Below, in pieces: positions 31,263 through 46,430 of a stretch of DNA of 64,000 nucleotides (position 1 is its first letter; every line of letters starts with the position of its first letter). The position numbers and the translations under genes were made by a program. The stretch spans positions 545,966-609,965 of the forward strand of contig NW_027478711.1 of assembly GCF_051014685.1 (NCBI RefSeq). The letters are read 5' to 3'. The DNA comes from Ptiloglossa arizonensis. Its lineage: Eukaryota; Arthropoda; Insecta; Hymenoptera; Colletidae. A model generated the notes under the pieces. It did not search any database, was not told the DNA's origin, and worked only from the letters and a program-made list of their open reading frames with translations.

Positions 31263-34200
31263 GCGTATTACGTATTACATATTTCGTATAACGTATAACG
31301 TGTATCGTATAACTTGTAACGAAAAACGTATAACGAATAACGTAAAACGTATGACGCATTACATATTACGTATAACGTATAACGTATAACGTATAACGGA
31401 TAACGTATAACGAATAACGTAAAACGTATAACGCATAACGTATAACGTAAAACGTGTAACGAAGAACGTATAACGAATAACGTATAACGCATAACGAATA
31501 ACGTATAACCTATAACCTATGACGTATAACGTATAACGTATAACATATAACGTATATCGTATAACGTATAACGTATAACGTATAAAGAATAACGTATAAC
31601 GTATACTGTATAACGTATAACGTATAACGTATAACGTATAACGTATAACGTATAACGTAAAACGTATAACGTATAACGTATAACGTATAACGTATAACGT
31701 ATAACGTATAACGTATAACGAATAACGTAAAACGTATAACGCATAACGTATATCGTATACCGTATAACGTATAACGTGTAACGTATAACGTATAACGTAT
31801 AACGCATAACGAATAACGTATAACCTATAACCTATGACGTATAACGTATAACGTACAACGTATAACGTATAACGTATAACGTATCACGAATAACGTAAAA
31901 CGTATAACGTATAACGTATAACGTATAACGTATAACGTATAACGTATAACGTGTAACGAAGAACGTATAACGTATAACGTATAACGTATATCGTATAACG
32001 TATAACGTATAACGTATAACGTCTAACGTATAACTTATAACGTATAACGTATAACGTATAACGAATAACGTAAAACGTATGACGCATTACATATTACGTA
32101 TAACGTATAACGTATAACGTATAATGTATAACGTATAACGAATAACGTAAAACGTATAACGTATACCGTATAACGTATAACGTATAACGTATAACGTATA
32201 ACGTATAACGTATAACGTATAACGTATAACGTATAACGTATAACGTATACCGTATAGCGCATAACGTATATCGTATACCGTATAACGTATAACGTATAAC
32301 GTATAACGTATAACGTATAACGCATAACGAATAACGTATAATGTATAACCTATGACGTATAACGTATAACGTATAACGTATAACGTATAACGTATAACGA
32401 ATAACGTATAACGTATAACGTATAACGTATAACGTATAACGTATAACGTATAACGTATAACGTATAACGTATAACGTATAACGTATAACGTATAACGTAT
32501 AACGAATAACGTAAAACTTAAAACGCATAACGTATATCGTATACCGTATAACGTATAACGTATAACGTATAACGTATAACGTATAACGTATAACGTATAA
32601 CGTATAACGTATAACGCATAACGAATAACGTATAACGTATAACCCATGACATATAACGTATAACGTATAACGTATAACGTATAACGTATAACGTATAACG
32701 TATAACGAATAACGTAAAACGTATAACGCATAACGTATAACGTATAACGTATAACGTATAACGTATAAAGAATAACGTATGACGTATACCGTATAACGTA
32801 TAACGTATAACGTATAACGTATAACGTATAACGTATAACGTATCACGAATAACGTAAAACGTATAACGCATAACGTATAACGTATAACGTGTAACGAAGG
32901 ACGTATAACGAATAACGTAAAGCGTATTACGTATTACATATTTCGTATAACGTATAACGTGTATCGTATAACTTGTAACGAAAAACGTATAACGAATAAC
33001 GTAAAACGTATGACGCATTACATATTACGTATAACGTATAACGTATAACGTATAACGTATTACGTATAACGAATAACGTAAAACGTATAACGCATAACGT
33101 ATAACGTATAACGTGTAACGAAGAACGTATAACGTATAACGTATAACGTATAACGTATTACGTATAACGAATAACGTAAAACGTATAACGCATAACGTAT
33201 AACGTATAACGTGTAACGAAGAACGTATAACGAATAACGTATAACGTATATCGTATAACGTATAACGTATAACGTATAACGTCTAACGTATAACTTATAA
33301 CGTATAACGTATAACGTATAACGTATAACGTATAACGTATAACGTATAACGTAGAACGTAGAACGTATAACGTATAACGTATATCGTAAAACGTATAACG
33401 TATAACGTATAACGTATAACGTAAAACGTATAACCTATAACGTATAACGTATAAAGTATAACGTATAACGTATAACGTATAACGTAAAACGTATAACGTG
33501 TAACGTATAACGTATAACCTATGACGTATAACGTAGAACGTATAACGTATAACGTATAAAGAATAACGTATAACGTATAACGTATAACGAATAACGTAAA
33601 ACGTATAACGCATAACGTATAACGTATAAGGTGTAACGAAGAACGTATAACGAATAACGTATAACGTATATCGTATAACGTAGAACGTATATCGTATAAC
33701 GTATATCGTAAAACGTATAACGTATAACGTATAACGTATAACGTATAACGTATAACGTATAACGAATAACGTATAACGTAAAACGTATAACGTGTAACGT
33801 ATAACGTATAACCTATGACGTATAACGTATAACGTATAACGTATAACGTATAACGTATAACGTATAACGTATAACGTATAACCTATAACGTATAACGTAT
33901 AACGTATAACGTATAACGAATAACGTAAAACGTATAACGCATAACGTATAACCTATAACGTATAACGTATAGCGTATAACGTATAACGTATAACGTATAA
34001 CGTATGACGTATAACGTATAACGTATAACGTATAACGTATAACGTATACCGTATGACGTATAACGTATGACGTATCACGAATAACGTAAAACGTATAACG
34101 CATAACGTATAACGTATAACGTGTAACGAAGAACGTATAACGAATAACGTAAAACGTATACCGTATAACGTATAACGAATAACGTAAAACGTATGACGCA

Positions 34201-37200
34201 TTACATATTACGTATAACGTATAACGTATAACGTATAACGTATAACGTATAACGAATAACGTAAAGCATATAACGTATACCGTATAACGTATAACGTATA
34301 ACGTATAACGTATAACGTATAACGTATACCGTATAACGTATAACGTATAACGTATAACGTATGACGTATAACGTATAACGTATAACGTATAACGTATAAC
34401 GTATAAGGTATAACGTATAACGTATAACGTATAACGTATAACGTATAACGTATAACGTATAATGTATAACGTATAACGTATAACGTATAACGTATAACGT
34501 ATAACGTATAACGTATAACGTATAACGTATAACGTATAACGTATAACGTATAACGTATAACGTATAACGTATAACGTATAACGCATAACATGTAACGTAT
34601 AACGTATCACGTATAACGTATAACGTATAACGTATAACGTATAACGTATAACGTATACCGTATGACGTATAACGTATGACGTATCACGAATAACGTAAAA
34701 CGTATAACGCATAACGTATAACGTATAACGTGTAACGAAGAACGTATAACGAATAACGTAAAACGTATAACGCATAACATGTAACGTATAACGTATAACG
34801 TATAACGTATAACGTATAACGTATAACGTATAACGTATAACGTATAACGTATAACGTATAACGTATAACGTATAACGTATAACCTATAACGTATAACGTG
34901 TAACGAAGGACGTATAACGAATATCGTAAAACGTATAACGCATAACATGTAACGTATAACGTATTACGTATAACGTATAACGTATAACGTATAACGTATA
35001 ACGAATAACGTATAACGTAAAACGTATAACGTGTAACGTATAACGTATAACCTATGACGTATAACGTATAACGTATAACGTATAACGTATAACGTATAAC
35101 GTATAACGTATAACGTATAACCTATAACGTATAACGTGTAACGAAGGACGTATAACGAATATCGTAAAACGTATAACGCATAACATGTAACGTATAACGT
35201 ATCACGTATAACGTATAACGTATAACGTATAACGTATAACGTATAACGTATAACGTATAACGTATAACGTATAACGTATAACGTATAACGTATAACGCAT
35301 AACATGTAACGTATAACGTATCACGTATAACGTATAACGTATAACGTATAACGTATAACGTATAACGTATAACGTATAACGTATAACGTATAACGTATAA
35401 CGTATAACGTATAACGTATAACGTATAACGTATAACGTATAACGTATAACGTATAAGGTATAACGTATAACGTATAACGTATAACGTATAACGTATAACG
35501 TATAACGTATAATGTATAACGTATAACGTATAACGTATAACGTATAACGTATAACGTATAACGTATAACGTATAACGTATAACGTATAACGTATAACGTA
35601 TAACGTATAACGTATAACGTATAACGTATAACGTATAACGCATAACATGTAACGTATAACGTATCACGTATAACGTATAACGTATAACGTATAACGTATA
35701 ACGTATAACGTATACCGTATGACGTATAACGTATGACGTATCACGAATAACGTAAAACGTATAACGCATAACGTATAACGTATAACGTGTAACGAAGAAC
35801 GTATAACGAATAACGTAAAACGTATAACGCATAACATGTAACGTATAACGTATAACGTATAACGTATAACGTATAACGTATAACGTATAACGTATAACGT
35901 ATAACGTATAACGTATAACGTATAACGTATAACGTATATCGTATAACGTAGAACGTATATCGTATAACGTATATCGTAAAACGTATAACGTATAACGTAT
36001 AACGTATACCGTATAACGTATAACGAATAACGTAAAACGTATGACGCATTACATATTACGTATAACGTATAACGTATAACGTATAACGTATAACGTATAA
36101 CGAATAACGTAAGACATATAACGTATACCGTATAACGTATAACGTATAACGTAGAACGTATAACGTGTAACGTATAACGTATAACCTATGACGTATAACG
36201 TATAACGTATAACGTATAACGTATAACGTATAACGTATAACGTATAACGTATAACCTATAACGTATAACGTGTAACGATGGACGTATAACGAATAACGTA
36301 AAACGTATGACGCATTACATATTACGTATAACGTATAACGTATAACGTATAACGTATAACGTATAACGAATAACGTAAGACATATAACGTATACCGTATA
36401 ACGTATAACGTATAACGTAGAACGTATAACGTGTAACGTATAACATATAACGTATAACGTATAACGTATAACGTAAAACGTATAACGCATAACGTATAAC
36501 GTATAACGTATAAAGAATAACGTATAACGTATAACGTATAAAGAATAACGTATAACGAATAACGTAAAACGTATAACGTATACCGTATAACGTATAACGC
36601 ATAACGTATAACGTATAACGTATAACGTATAACGTATAACGTATAACGTATACCGTATAACGTATAACGTATCACGTATAACGTATAACGTATAACGTGT
36701 AACGAATAACGCAAAACGTATAACGCATAACGTATAACGTATAACGTGTAACGAAGAACGTATAACGAATAACGTATAACGTATATCGTATAAAGTATAA
36801 CGTATAACGTATAACGTATAACGTATAACGTATAACGTATAACGTATAACGTAAAACGCATAACATATAACGTATAACGTATAACGTATAACGTATAACG
36901 TATAACGTATAACGTATAACGTATAACGTATAACGTATAACGTATAACGTATAACGTATAACGTATAACGTATAACGAATAACGTAAAACGTATAACGCA
37001 TAACGTATATCGTATACCGTATAACGTATAACGTATAACGTACAACGTATAACGTATAACGCATAACGAATAACGTATAACGTATAACCTATGACGTATA
37101 ACATATAACGTATAACATATCACGTATATCGTATAACGTATAACGTATAACGTATAACGTATAACGTATAACGTATAACGTATAACGTATAACGTATAAC

Positions 37201-37569
37201 GTATACCGTATAACGTATAACGTATAACGTATAACGTATAACGTATATCGTAAAACGTATAACGTATGACGTATAAAGAATAACGTATAACGTATAACGT
37301 ATGAAGAATAACGTATAACGTATAACGTATAACGAATAACGTAAAACGTATAACGCATAACGTATAACGTATAACGTGTAACGAAGAACGTATAACGAAT
37401 AACGTATAACGTATATCGTATAACGTAGAACGTATAACGTATAACGTATAACGTATAACGTATAACGTATAACGTATAACGTATAACGTATCACGAATAA
37501 CGTAAAACGTATAACGCATAACGTATAACGTATAACGTGTAACGAAGAACGTATAACGAATAACGTAAA
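31263..37569. repeat. Long HOR copy 2 (6,307 bp, 901 units)
   Basis: It opens with the TAAAGCG-TATTACG marker at 31,263; the second TTACATATTTCG marker is at +1,659. The TATGAAG landmark at 37,300 is 6,307 bp after that of copy 1. It contains the largest cluster of CATAACA-TGTAACG strings (about 34.6-35.8 kb, near 34,581, 34,770, 34,940, 35,183, 35,301, 35,641 and 35,826), more than copies 3 to 5. This indicates internal re-duplication of that sub-block in this copy. Confidence 0.87.
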
Positions 37570-40500
37570 GCGTATTACGTATTACATATTTCGTATAACG
37601 TATAACGCGTATCGTATAACTTGTAACGAAAAACGTATAACGAATAACGTAAAACGTATGACGCATTACATATTACGTATAACGTATAACGTATAACGTA
37701 TAACGGATAACGTATAACGAATAACGTAAAGCGTATAACGCATAACGTATAACGTAAAACGTGTAACGAAGAACGTATAACGAATAACGTATAACGCATA
37801 ACGAATAACGTATAACCTATAACCTATGACGTATAACGTATAACGTATAACATATAACGTATATCGTATAACGTATAACGTATAACGTATAAAGAATAAC
37901 GTATAACGTATACTGTATAACGTATAACGTATAACGTATAACGTATAACGTATAACGTATAACGTAAAACGTATAACGTATAACGTATAACGTATAACGT
38001 ATAACGTATAACGTATAACGTATAACGTATAACGAATAACGTAAAACGTATAACGCATAACGTATATCGTATACCGTATAACGTATAACGTGTAACGTAT
38101 AACGTATAACGTATAACGCATAACGAATAACGTATAACCTATAACCTATGACGTATAACGTATAACGTACAACGTATAACGTATAACGTATAACGTATCA
38201 CGAATAACGTAAAACGTATAACGTATAACGTATAACGTATAACGTATAACGTATAACGTATAACGTGTAACGAAGAACGTATAACGTATAACGTATAACG
38301 TATATCGTATAACGTATAACGTATAACGTATAACGTCTAACGTATAACTTATAACGTATAACGTATAACGTATAACGAATAACGTAAAACGTATGACGCA
38401 TTACATATTACGTATAACGTATAACGTATAACGTATAATGTATAACGTATAACGAATAACGTAAAACGTATAACGTATACCGTATAACGTATAACGTATA
38501 ACGTATAACGTATAACGTATAACGTATAACGTATAACGTATAACGTATAACGTATAACGTATACCGTATAGCGCATAACGTATATCGTATACCGTATAAC
38601 GTATAACGTATAACGTATAACGTATAACGTATAACGCATAACGAATAACGTATAATGTATAACCTATGACGTATAACGTATAACGTATAACGTATAACGT
38701 ATAACGTATAACGAATAACGTATAACGTATAACGTATAACGTATAACGTATAACGTATAACGTATAACGTATAACGTATAACGTATAACGTATAACGTAT
38801 AACGTATAACGTATAACGAATAACGTAAAACTTAAAACGCATAACGTATATCGTATACCGTATAACGTATAACGTATAACGTATAACGTATAACGTATAA
38901 CGTATAACGTATAACGTATAACGTATAACGTATAACGCATAACGAATAACGTATAACGTATAACCCATGACATATAACGTATAACGTATAACGTATAACG
39001 TATAACGTATAACGTATAACGTATAACGAATAACGTAAAACGTATAACGCATAACGTATAACGTATAACGTATAACGTATAACGTATAAAGAATAACGTA
39101 TGACGTATACCGTATAACGTATAACGTATAACGTATAACGTATAATGTATAATGTATCACGAATAACGTAAAACGTATAACGCATAACGTATAACGTATA
39201 ACGTGTAACGAAGGACGTATAACGAATAACGTAAAGCGTATTACGTATTACATATTTCGTATAACGTATAACGTGTATCGTATAACTTGTAACGAAAAAC
39301 GTATAACGAATAACGTAAAACGTATGACGCATTACATATTACGTATAACGTATAACGTATAACGTATAACGTATTACGTATAACGAATAACGTAAAACGT
39401 ATAACGCATAACGTATAACGTATAACGTGTAACGAAGAACGTATAACGAATAACGTATAACGTATATCGTATAACGTATAACGTATAACGTATAACGTCT
39501 AACGTATAACTTATAACGTATAACGTATAACGTATAACGTATAACGTATAACGTATAACGTATAACGTATAAAGTATAACGTATAACGTATAACGTATAA
39601 CGTAAAACGTATAACGTGTAACGTATAACGTATAACCTATGACGTATAACGTAGAACGTATAACGTATAACGTATAAAGAATAACGTATAACGTATAACG
39701 TATAACGAATAACGTAAAACGTATAACGCATAACGTATAACGTATAAGGTGTAACGAAGAACGTATAACGAATAACGTATAACGTATATCGTATAACGTA
39801 GAACGTATAACGTATAACGTATATCGTAAAACGTATAACGTATAACGTATAACGTATAACGTATAACGTATAACGTATAACGTATAACGTATAACGTATA
39901 ACGTATACCGTATAACGTATAACGTATAACGTATAACGTATAACGTATATCGTAAAACGTATAACGTATGACGTATAAAGAATAACGTATAACGTAAAAC
40001 GTATAAAGAATAACGTATAACGTATAACGTATAACGTATAACGAATAACGTAAAACGTATAACGCATAACGTATAACGTATAACGTGTAACGAAGAACGT
40101 ATAACGAATAACGTATAACGTATATCGTATAACGTAGAACGTATAACGTATAACGTATAACGTATAACGTATAACGTATAACGTATAACGTATAACGTAT
40201 ACCGTATAACGTATAACGAATAACGTAAAACGTATGACGCATTACATATTACGTATAACGTATAACGTATAACGTATAACGTATAACGTATAACGAATAA
40301 CGTAAAGCATATAACGTATACCGTATAACGTATAACGTATAACGTATAACGTATAACGTATAACGTATAACGTATAACGTATAACGTATAACGTATAACG
40401 TATAACGTATAACGTTTAACGTATAACGTATAACGTATAACGTATAACGTATAACGTATAACGTATAACGTATAACGTATAACGTATAACGTATTACGTA

Positions 40501-43500
40501 TAACGTATAACGTATAACGTATAACGTATAACGAATAACGTATAACGTAAAACGTATAACGTGTAACGTATAACGTATAACCTATGACGTATAACGTATA
40601 ACGTATAACGTATAACGTATAACGTATAACGTATAACGTATAACGTATAACGTATAACCTATAACGTATAACGTGTAACGAAGGACGTATAACGAATATC
40701 GTAAAACGTATAACGCATAACATGTAACGTATAACGTATCACGTATAACGTATAACGTATAACGTATAACGTATAACGTATAACGTATAACGTATAACGT
40801 ATAACGTATAACGTATAACGTATAACGCATAACATGTAACGTATAACGTATCACGTATAACGTATAACGTATAACGTATAACGTATAACGTATAACGTAT
40901 AACGTATAACGTATAACGTATAACGTATAACGTATAACGTATAACGTATAACGTATAACGTATAACGTATAACGTATAACGTATAAGGTATAACGTATAA
41001 CGTATAACGTATAACGTATAACGTATAACGTATAACGTATAACGTATAACGTATAACGTATAACGTATAACGTATAACGTATAACGTATAACGTATAACG
41101 TATAACGTATAACGTATAACGTATAACGTATAACGTATAACCTATAACGTATAACGTATAGCGTATAACGTATAACGTATAACGTATAACGTATGACGTA
41201 TAACGTATAACGTATAACGTATAACGTATAACGTATACCGTATGACGTATAACGTATGACGTATCACGAATAACGTAAAACGTATAACGCATAACGTATA
41301 ACGTATAACGTGTAACGAAGAACGTATAACGAATAACGTAAAACGTATAACGCATAACATGTAACGTATAACGTATAACGTATAACGTATAACGTATAAC
41401 GTATAACGTATAACGTATAACGTATAACGTATAACGTATAACGTATAACGTATATCGTATAACGTAGAACGTATATCGTATAACGTATATCGTAAAACGT
41501 ATAACGTATAACGTATAACGTATACCGTATAACGTATAACGAATAACGTAAAACGTATGACGCATTACATATTACGTATAACGTATAACGTATAACGTAT
41601 AACGTATAACGTATAACGTATAACGAATAACGTAAGACATATAACGTATACCGTATAACGTATAACGTATAACGTATAACGTATAACGTATAACGTATAA
41701 CGTATAACGTATAACGTATCACGTATAACGTATAACGTATAACGTATAACGTATAACGTATAACGTATAACGTATAACGTATACCGTATAACGTATAACG
41801 AATAACGTAAAACGTATGACGCATTACATATTACGTATAACGTATAACGTATAACGTATAACGGATAACGTATAACGAATAACGTAAAACGTATAACGCA
41901 TAACGTATAACGTAAAACGTGTAACGAAGAACGTATAACGAATAACGTATAACGCATAACGAATAACGTATAACCTATAACCTATGACGTATAACGTATA
42001 ACGTATAACATATAACGTATATCGTATAACGTATAACGTATAACGTATAAAGAATAACGTATAACGTATACTGTATAACGTATAACGTATAACGTATAAC
42101 GTATAACGTATAACGTATAACGTATAACGTAAAACGTATAACGTATAACGTATAACGTATAACGTATAACGTATAACGTATAACGTATAACGTATAACGA
42201 ATAACGTAAAACGTATAACGCATAACGTATATCGTATACCGTATAACGTATAACGTGTAACGTATAACGTATAACGTATAACGCATAACGAATAACGTAT
42301 AACCTATAACCTATGACGTATAACGTATAACGTACAACGTATAACGTATAACGTATAACGTATCACGAATAACGTAAAACGTATAACGTATAACGTATAA
42401 CGTATAACGTATAACGTATAACGTATAACGTGTAACGAAGAACGTATAACGTATAACGTATAACGTATATCGTATAACGTATAACGTATAACGTATAACG
42501 TCTAACGTATAACTTATAACGTATAACGTATAACGTATAACGAATAACGTAAAACGTATGACGCATTACATATTACGTATAACGTATAACGTATAACGTA
42601 TAATGTATAACGTATAACGAATAACGTAAAACGTATAACGTATACCGTATAACGTATAACGTATAACGTATAACGTATAACGTATAACGTATAACGTATA
42701 ACGTATAACGTATAACGTATACCGTATAGCGCATAACGTATATCGTATACCGTATAACGTATAACGTATAACGTATAACGTATAACGTATAACGCATAAC
42801 GAACAACGTATAATGTATAACCTATGACGTATAACGTATAACGTATAACGTATAACGTATACCGTATAACGTATAACGTATCACGTATAACGTATAACGT
42901 ATAACGTGTAACGAATAACGCAAAACGTATAACGCATAACGTATAACGTATAACGTGTAACGAAGAACGTATAACGAATAACGTATAACGTATATCGTAT
43001 ATAGTATAACGTATAACGTATAACGTATAACGTATAACGTATAACGTATAACGTATAACGTAAAACGCATAACATATAACGTATAACGTATAACGTATAA
43101 CGTATAACGTATAACGTATAACGTATAACGTATAACGTATAACGTATAACGTATAACGTATAACGTATAACGTATAACGTATAACGAATAACGTAAAACG
43201 TATAACGCATAACGTATATCGTATACCGTATAACGTATAACGTATAACGTACAACGTATAACGTATAACGCATAACGAATAACGTATAACGTATAACCTA
43301 TGACGTATAACATATAACGTATAACATATCACGTATATCGTATAACGTATAACGTATAACGTATAACGTATAACGTATAACGTATAACGTATAACGTATA
43401 ACGTATAACGTATACCGTATAACGTATAACGTATAACGTATAACGTATAACGTATATCGTAAAACGTATAACGTATGACGTATAAAGAATAACGTATAAC

Positions 43501-43778
43501 GTATAACGTATGAAGAATAACGTATAACGTATAACGTATAACGAATAACGTAAAACGTATAACGCATAACGTATAACGTATAACGTGTAACGAAGAACGT
43601 ATAACGAATAACGTATAACGTATATCGTATAACGTAGAACGTATAACGTATAACGTATAACGTATAACGTATAACGTATAACGTATAACGTATAACGTAT
43701 CACGAATAACGTAAAACGTATAACGCATAACGTATAACGTATAACGTGTAACGAAGAACGTATAACGAATAACGTAAA
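37570..43778. repeat. Long HOR copy 3 (6,209 bp, 887 units)
   Basis: It opens at 37,570; the second TTACATATTTCG marker is at +1,666. The TATGAAG landmark at about 43,509 is 6,209 bp after that of copy 2. It carries an AACAACG unit near 42,801, a diagnostic of one internal sub-block in copies 3 to 5. Two adjacent TATAATG units near 39,145 are specific to this copy. A perfect 22-unit run lies at 40,988-41,141. Confidence 0.88.
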
Positions 43779-45026
43779 GCGTATTACGTATTACATATTT
43801 CGTATAACGTATAACGTGTATCGTATAACTTGTAACGAAAAACGTATAACGAATAACGTAAAACGTATGACGCATTACATATTACGTATAACGTATAACG
43901 TATAACGTATAACGGATAACGTATAACGAATAACGTAAAGCGTATAACGCATAACGTATAACGTAAAACGTGTAACGAAGAACGTATAACGAATAACGTA
44001 TAACGCATAACGAATAACGTATAACCTATAACCTATGACGTATAACGTATAACGTATAACATATAACGTATATCGTATAACGTATAACGTATAACGTATA
44101 AAGAATAACGTATAACGTATACTGTATAACGTATAACGTATAACGTATAACGTATAACGTATAACGTATAACGTAAAACGTATAACGTATAACGTATAAC
44201 GTATAACGTATAACGTATAACGTATAACGTATAACGTATAACGAATAACGTAAAACGTATAACGCATAACGTATATCGTATACCGTATAACGTATAACGT
44301 GTAACGTATAACGTATAACGTATAACGCATAACGAATAACGTATAACCTATAACCTATGACGTATAACGTATAACGTACAACGTATAACGTATAACGTAT
44401 AACGTATCACGAATAACGTAAAACGTATAACGTATAACGTATAACGTATAACGTATAACGTATAACGTATAACGTGTAACGAAGAACGTATAACGTATAA
44501 CGTATAACGTATATCGTATAACGTATAACGTATAACGTATAACGTCTAACGTATAACTTATAACGTATAACGTATAACGTATAACGAATAACGTAAAACG
44601 TATGACGCATTACATATTACGTATAACGTATAACGTATAACGTATAATGTATAACGTATAACGAATAACGTAAAACGTATAACGTATACCGTATAACGTA
44701 TAACGTATAACGTATAACGTATAACGTATAACGTATAACGTATAACGTATAACGTATAACGTATAACGTATACCGTATAGCGCATAACGTATATCGTATA
44801 CCGTATAACGTATAACGTATAACGTATAACGTATAACGTATAACGCATAACGAATAACGTATAATGTATAACCTATGACGTATAACGTATAACGTATAAC
44901 GTATAACGTATAACGTATAACGAATAACGTATAACGTATAACGTATAACGTATAACGTATAACGTATAACGTATAACGTATAACGTATAACGTATAACGT
45001 ATAACGTATAACGTATAACGTATAAC

Positions 45027-46420
45027 GAATAACGTAAAACTTAAAACGCATAACGTATATCGTATACCGTATAACGTATAACGTATAACGTATAACGTAT
45101 AACGTATAACGTATAACGTATAACGTATAACGTATAACGCATAACGAATAACGTATAACGTATAACCCATGACATATAACGTATAACGTATAACGTATAA
45201 CGTATAACGTATAACGTATAACGTATAACGAATAACGTAAAACGTATAACGCATAACGTATAACGTATAACGTATAACGTATAACGTATAAAGAATAACG
45301 TATGACGTATACCGTATAACGTATAACGTATAACGTATAACGTATAACGTATAACGTATCACGAATAACGTAAAACGTATAACGCATAACGTATAACGTA
45401 TAACGTGTAACGAAGGACGTATAACGAATAACGTAAAGCGTATTACGTATTACATATTTCGTATAACGTGTAACGTGTATCGTATAACTTGTAACGAAAA
45501 ACGTATAACGAATAACGTAAAACGTATGACGCATTACATATTACGTATAACGTATAACGTATAACGTATAACGTATTACGTATAACGAATAACGTAAAAC
45601 GTATAACGCATAACGTATAACGTATAACGTGTAACGAAGAACGTATAACGAATAACGTATAACGTATATCGTATAACGTATAACGTATAACGTATAACGT
45701 ATAACGTATAACTTATAACGTATAACGTATAACGTATAACGTATAACGTATAACGTATAACGTATAACGTATAACGAATAACGTAAAACTTAAAACGCAT
45801 AACGTATATCGTATACCGTATAACGTATAACGTATAACGTATAACGTATAACGTATAACGTATAACGTATAACGTATAACGTATAACGCATAACGAATAA
45901 CGTATAACGTATAACCCATGACATATAACGTATAACGTATAACGTATAACGTATAACGTATAACGTATAACGTATAACGAATAACGTAAAACGTATAACG
46001 CATAACGTATAACGTATAACGTATAACGTATAACGTATAAAGAATAACGTATGACGTATACCGTATAACGTATAACGTATAACGTATAACGTATAACGTA
46101 TAACGTATCACGAATAACGTAAAACGTATAACGCATAACGTATAACGTATAACGTGTAACGAAGGACGTATAACGAATAACGTAAAGCGTATTACGTATT
46201 ACATATTTCGTATAACGTATAACGTGTATCGTATAACTTGTAACGAAAAACGTATAACGAATAACGTAAAACGTATGACGCATTACATATTACGTATAAC
46301 GTATAACGTATAACGTATAACGTATTACGTATAACGAATAACGTAAAACGTATAACGCATAACGTATAACGTATAACGTGTAACGAAGAACGTATAACGA
46401 ATAACGTATAACGTATATCG
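45027..46420. repeat. 749-bp duplication inside HOR copy 4
   Basis: The AATAACG-TAAAACT-TAAAACG string at 45,027 recurs at 45,776, and the TAAAGCG-TATTACG marker at 45,438 recurs at 46,187, both 749 bp (107 units) apart. A TGTAACG unit near 45,468 (in the first copy) is consensus in the second. Copies 2, 3 and 5 have this segment once. Confidence 0.88.
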
Positions 46421-46430
46421 TATAACGTAG
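46400..46430. other. Deletion junction in HOR copy 4 (about 658 bp lost)
   Basis: In copy 3 the interval between GCATTACATATTACG landmarks near 39,327 and 40,237 is about 910 bp; in copy 4 the matching interval (46,275 to 46,528) is about 253 bp. The left side of the junction matches copy 3 near 39,468 and the right side (with TAGAACG) matches near 40,126. Both parental sites carry the same common block ending in TATATCG, so the loss fits recombination between two copies of that block. Confidence 0.75.
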
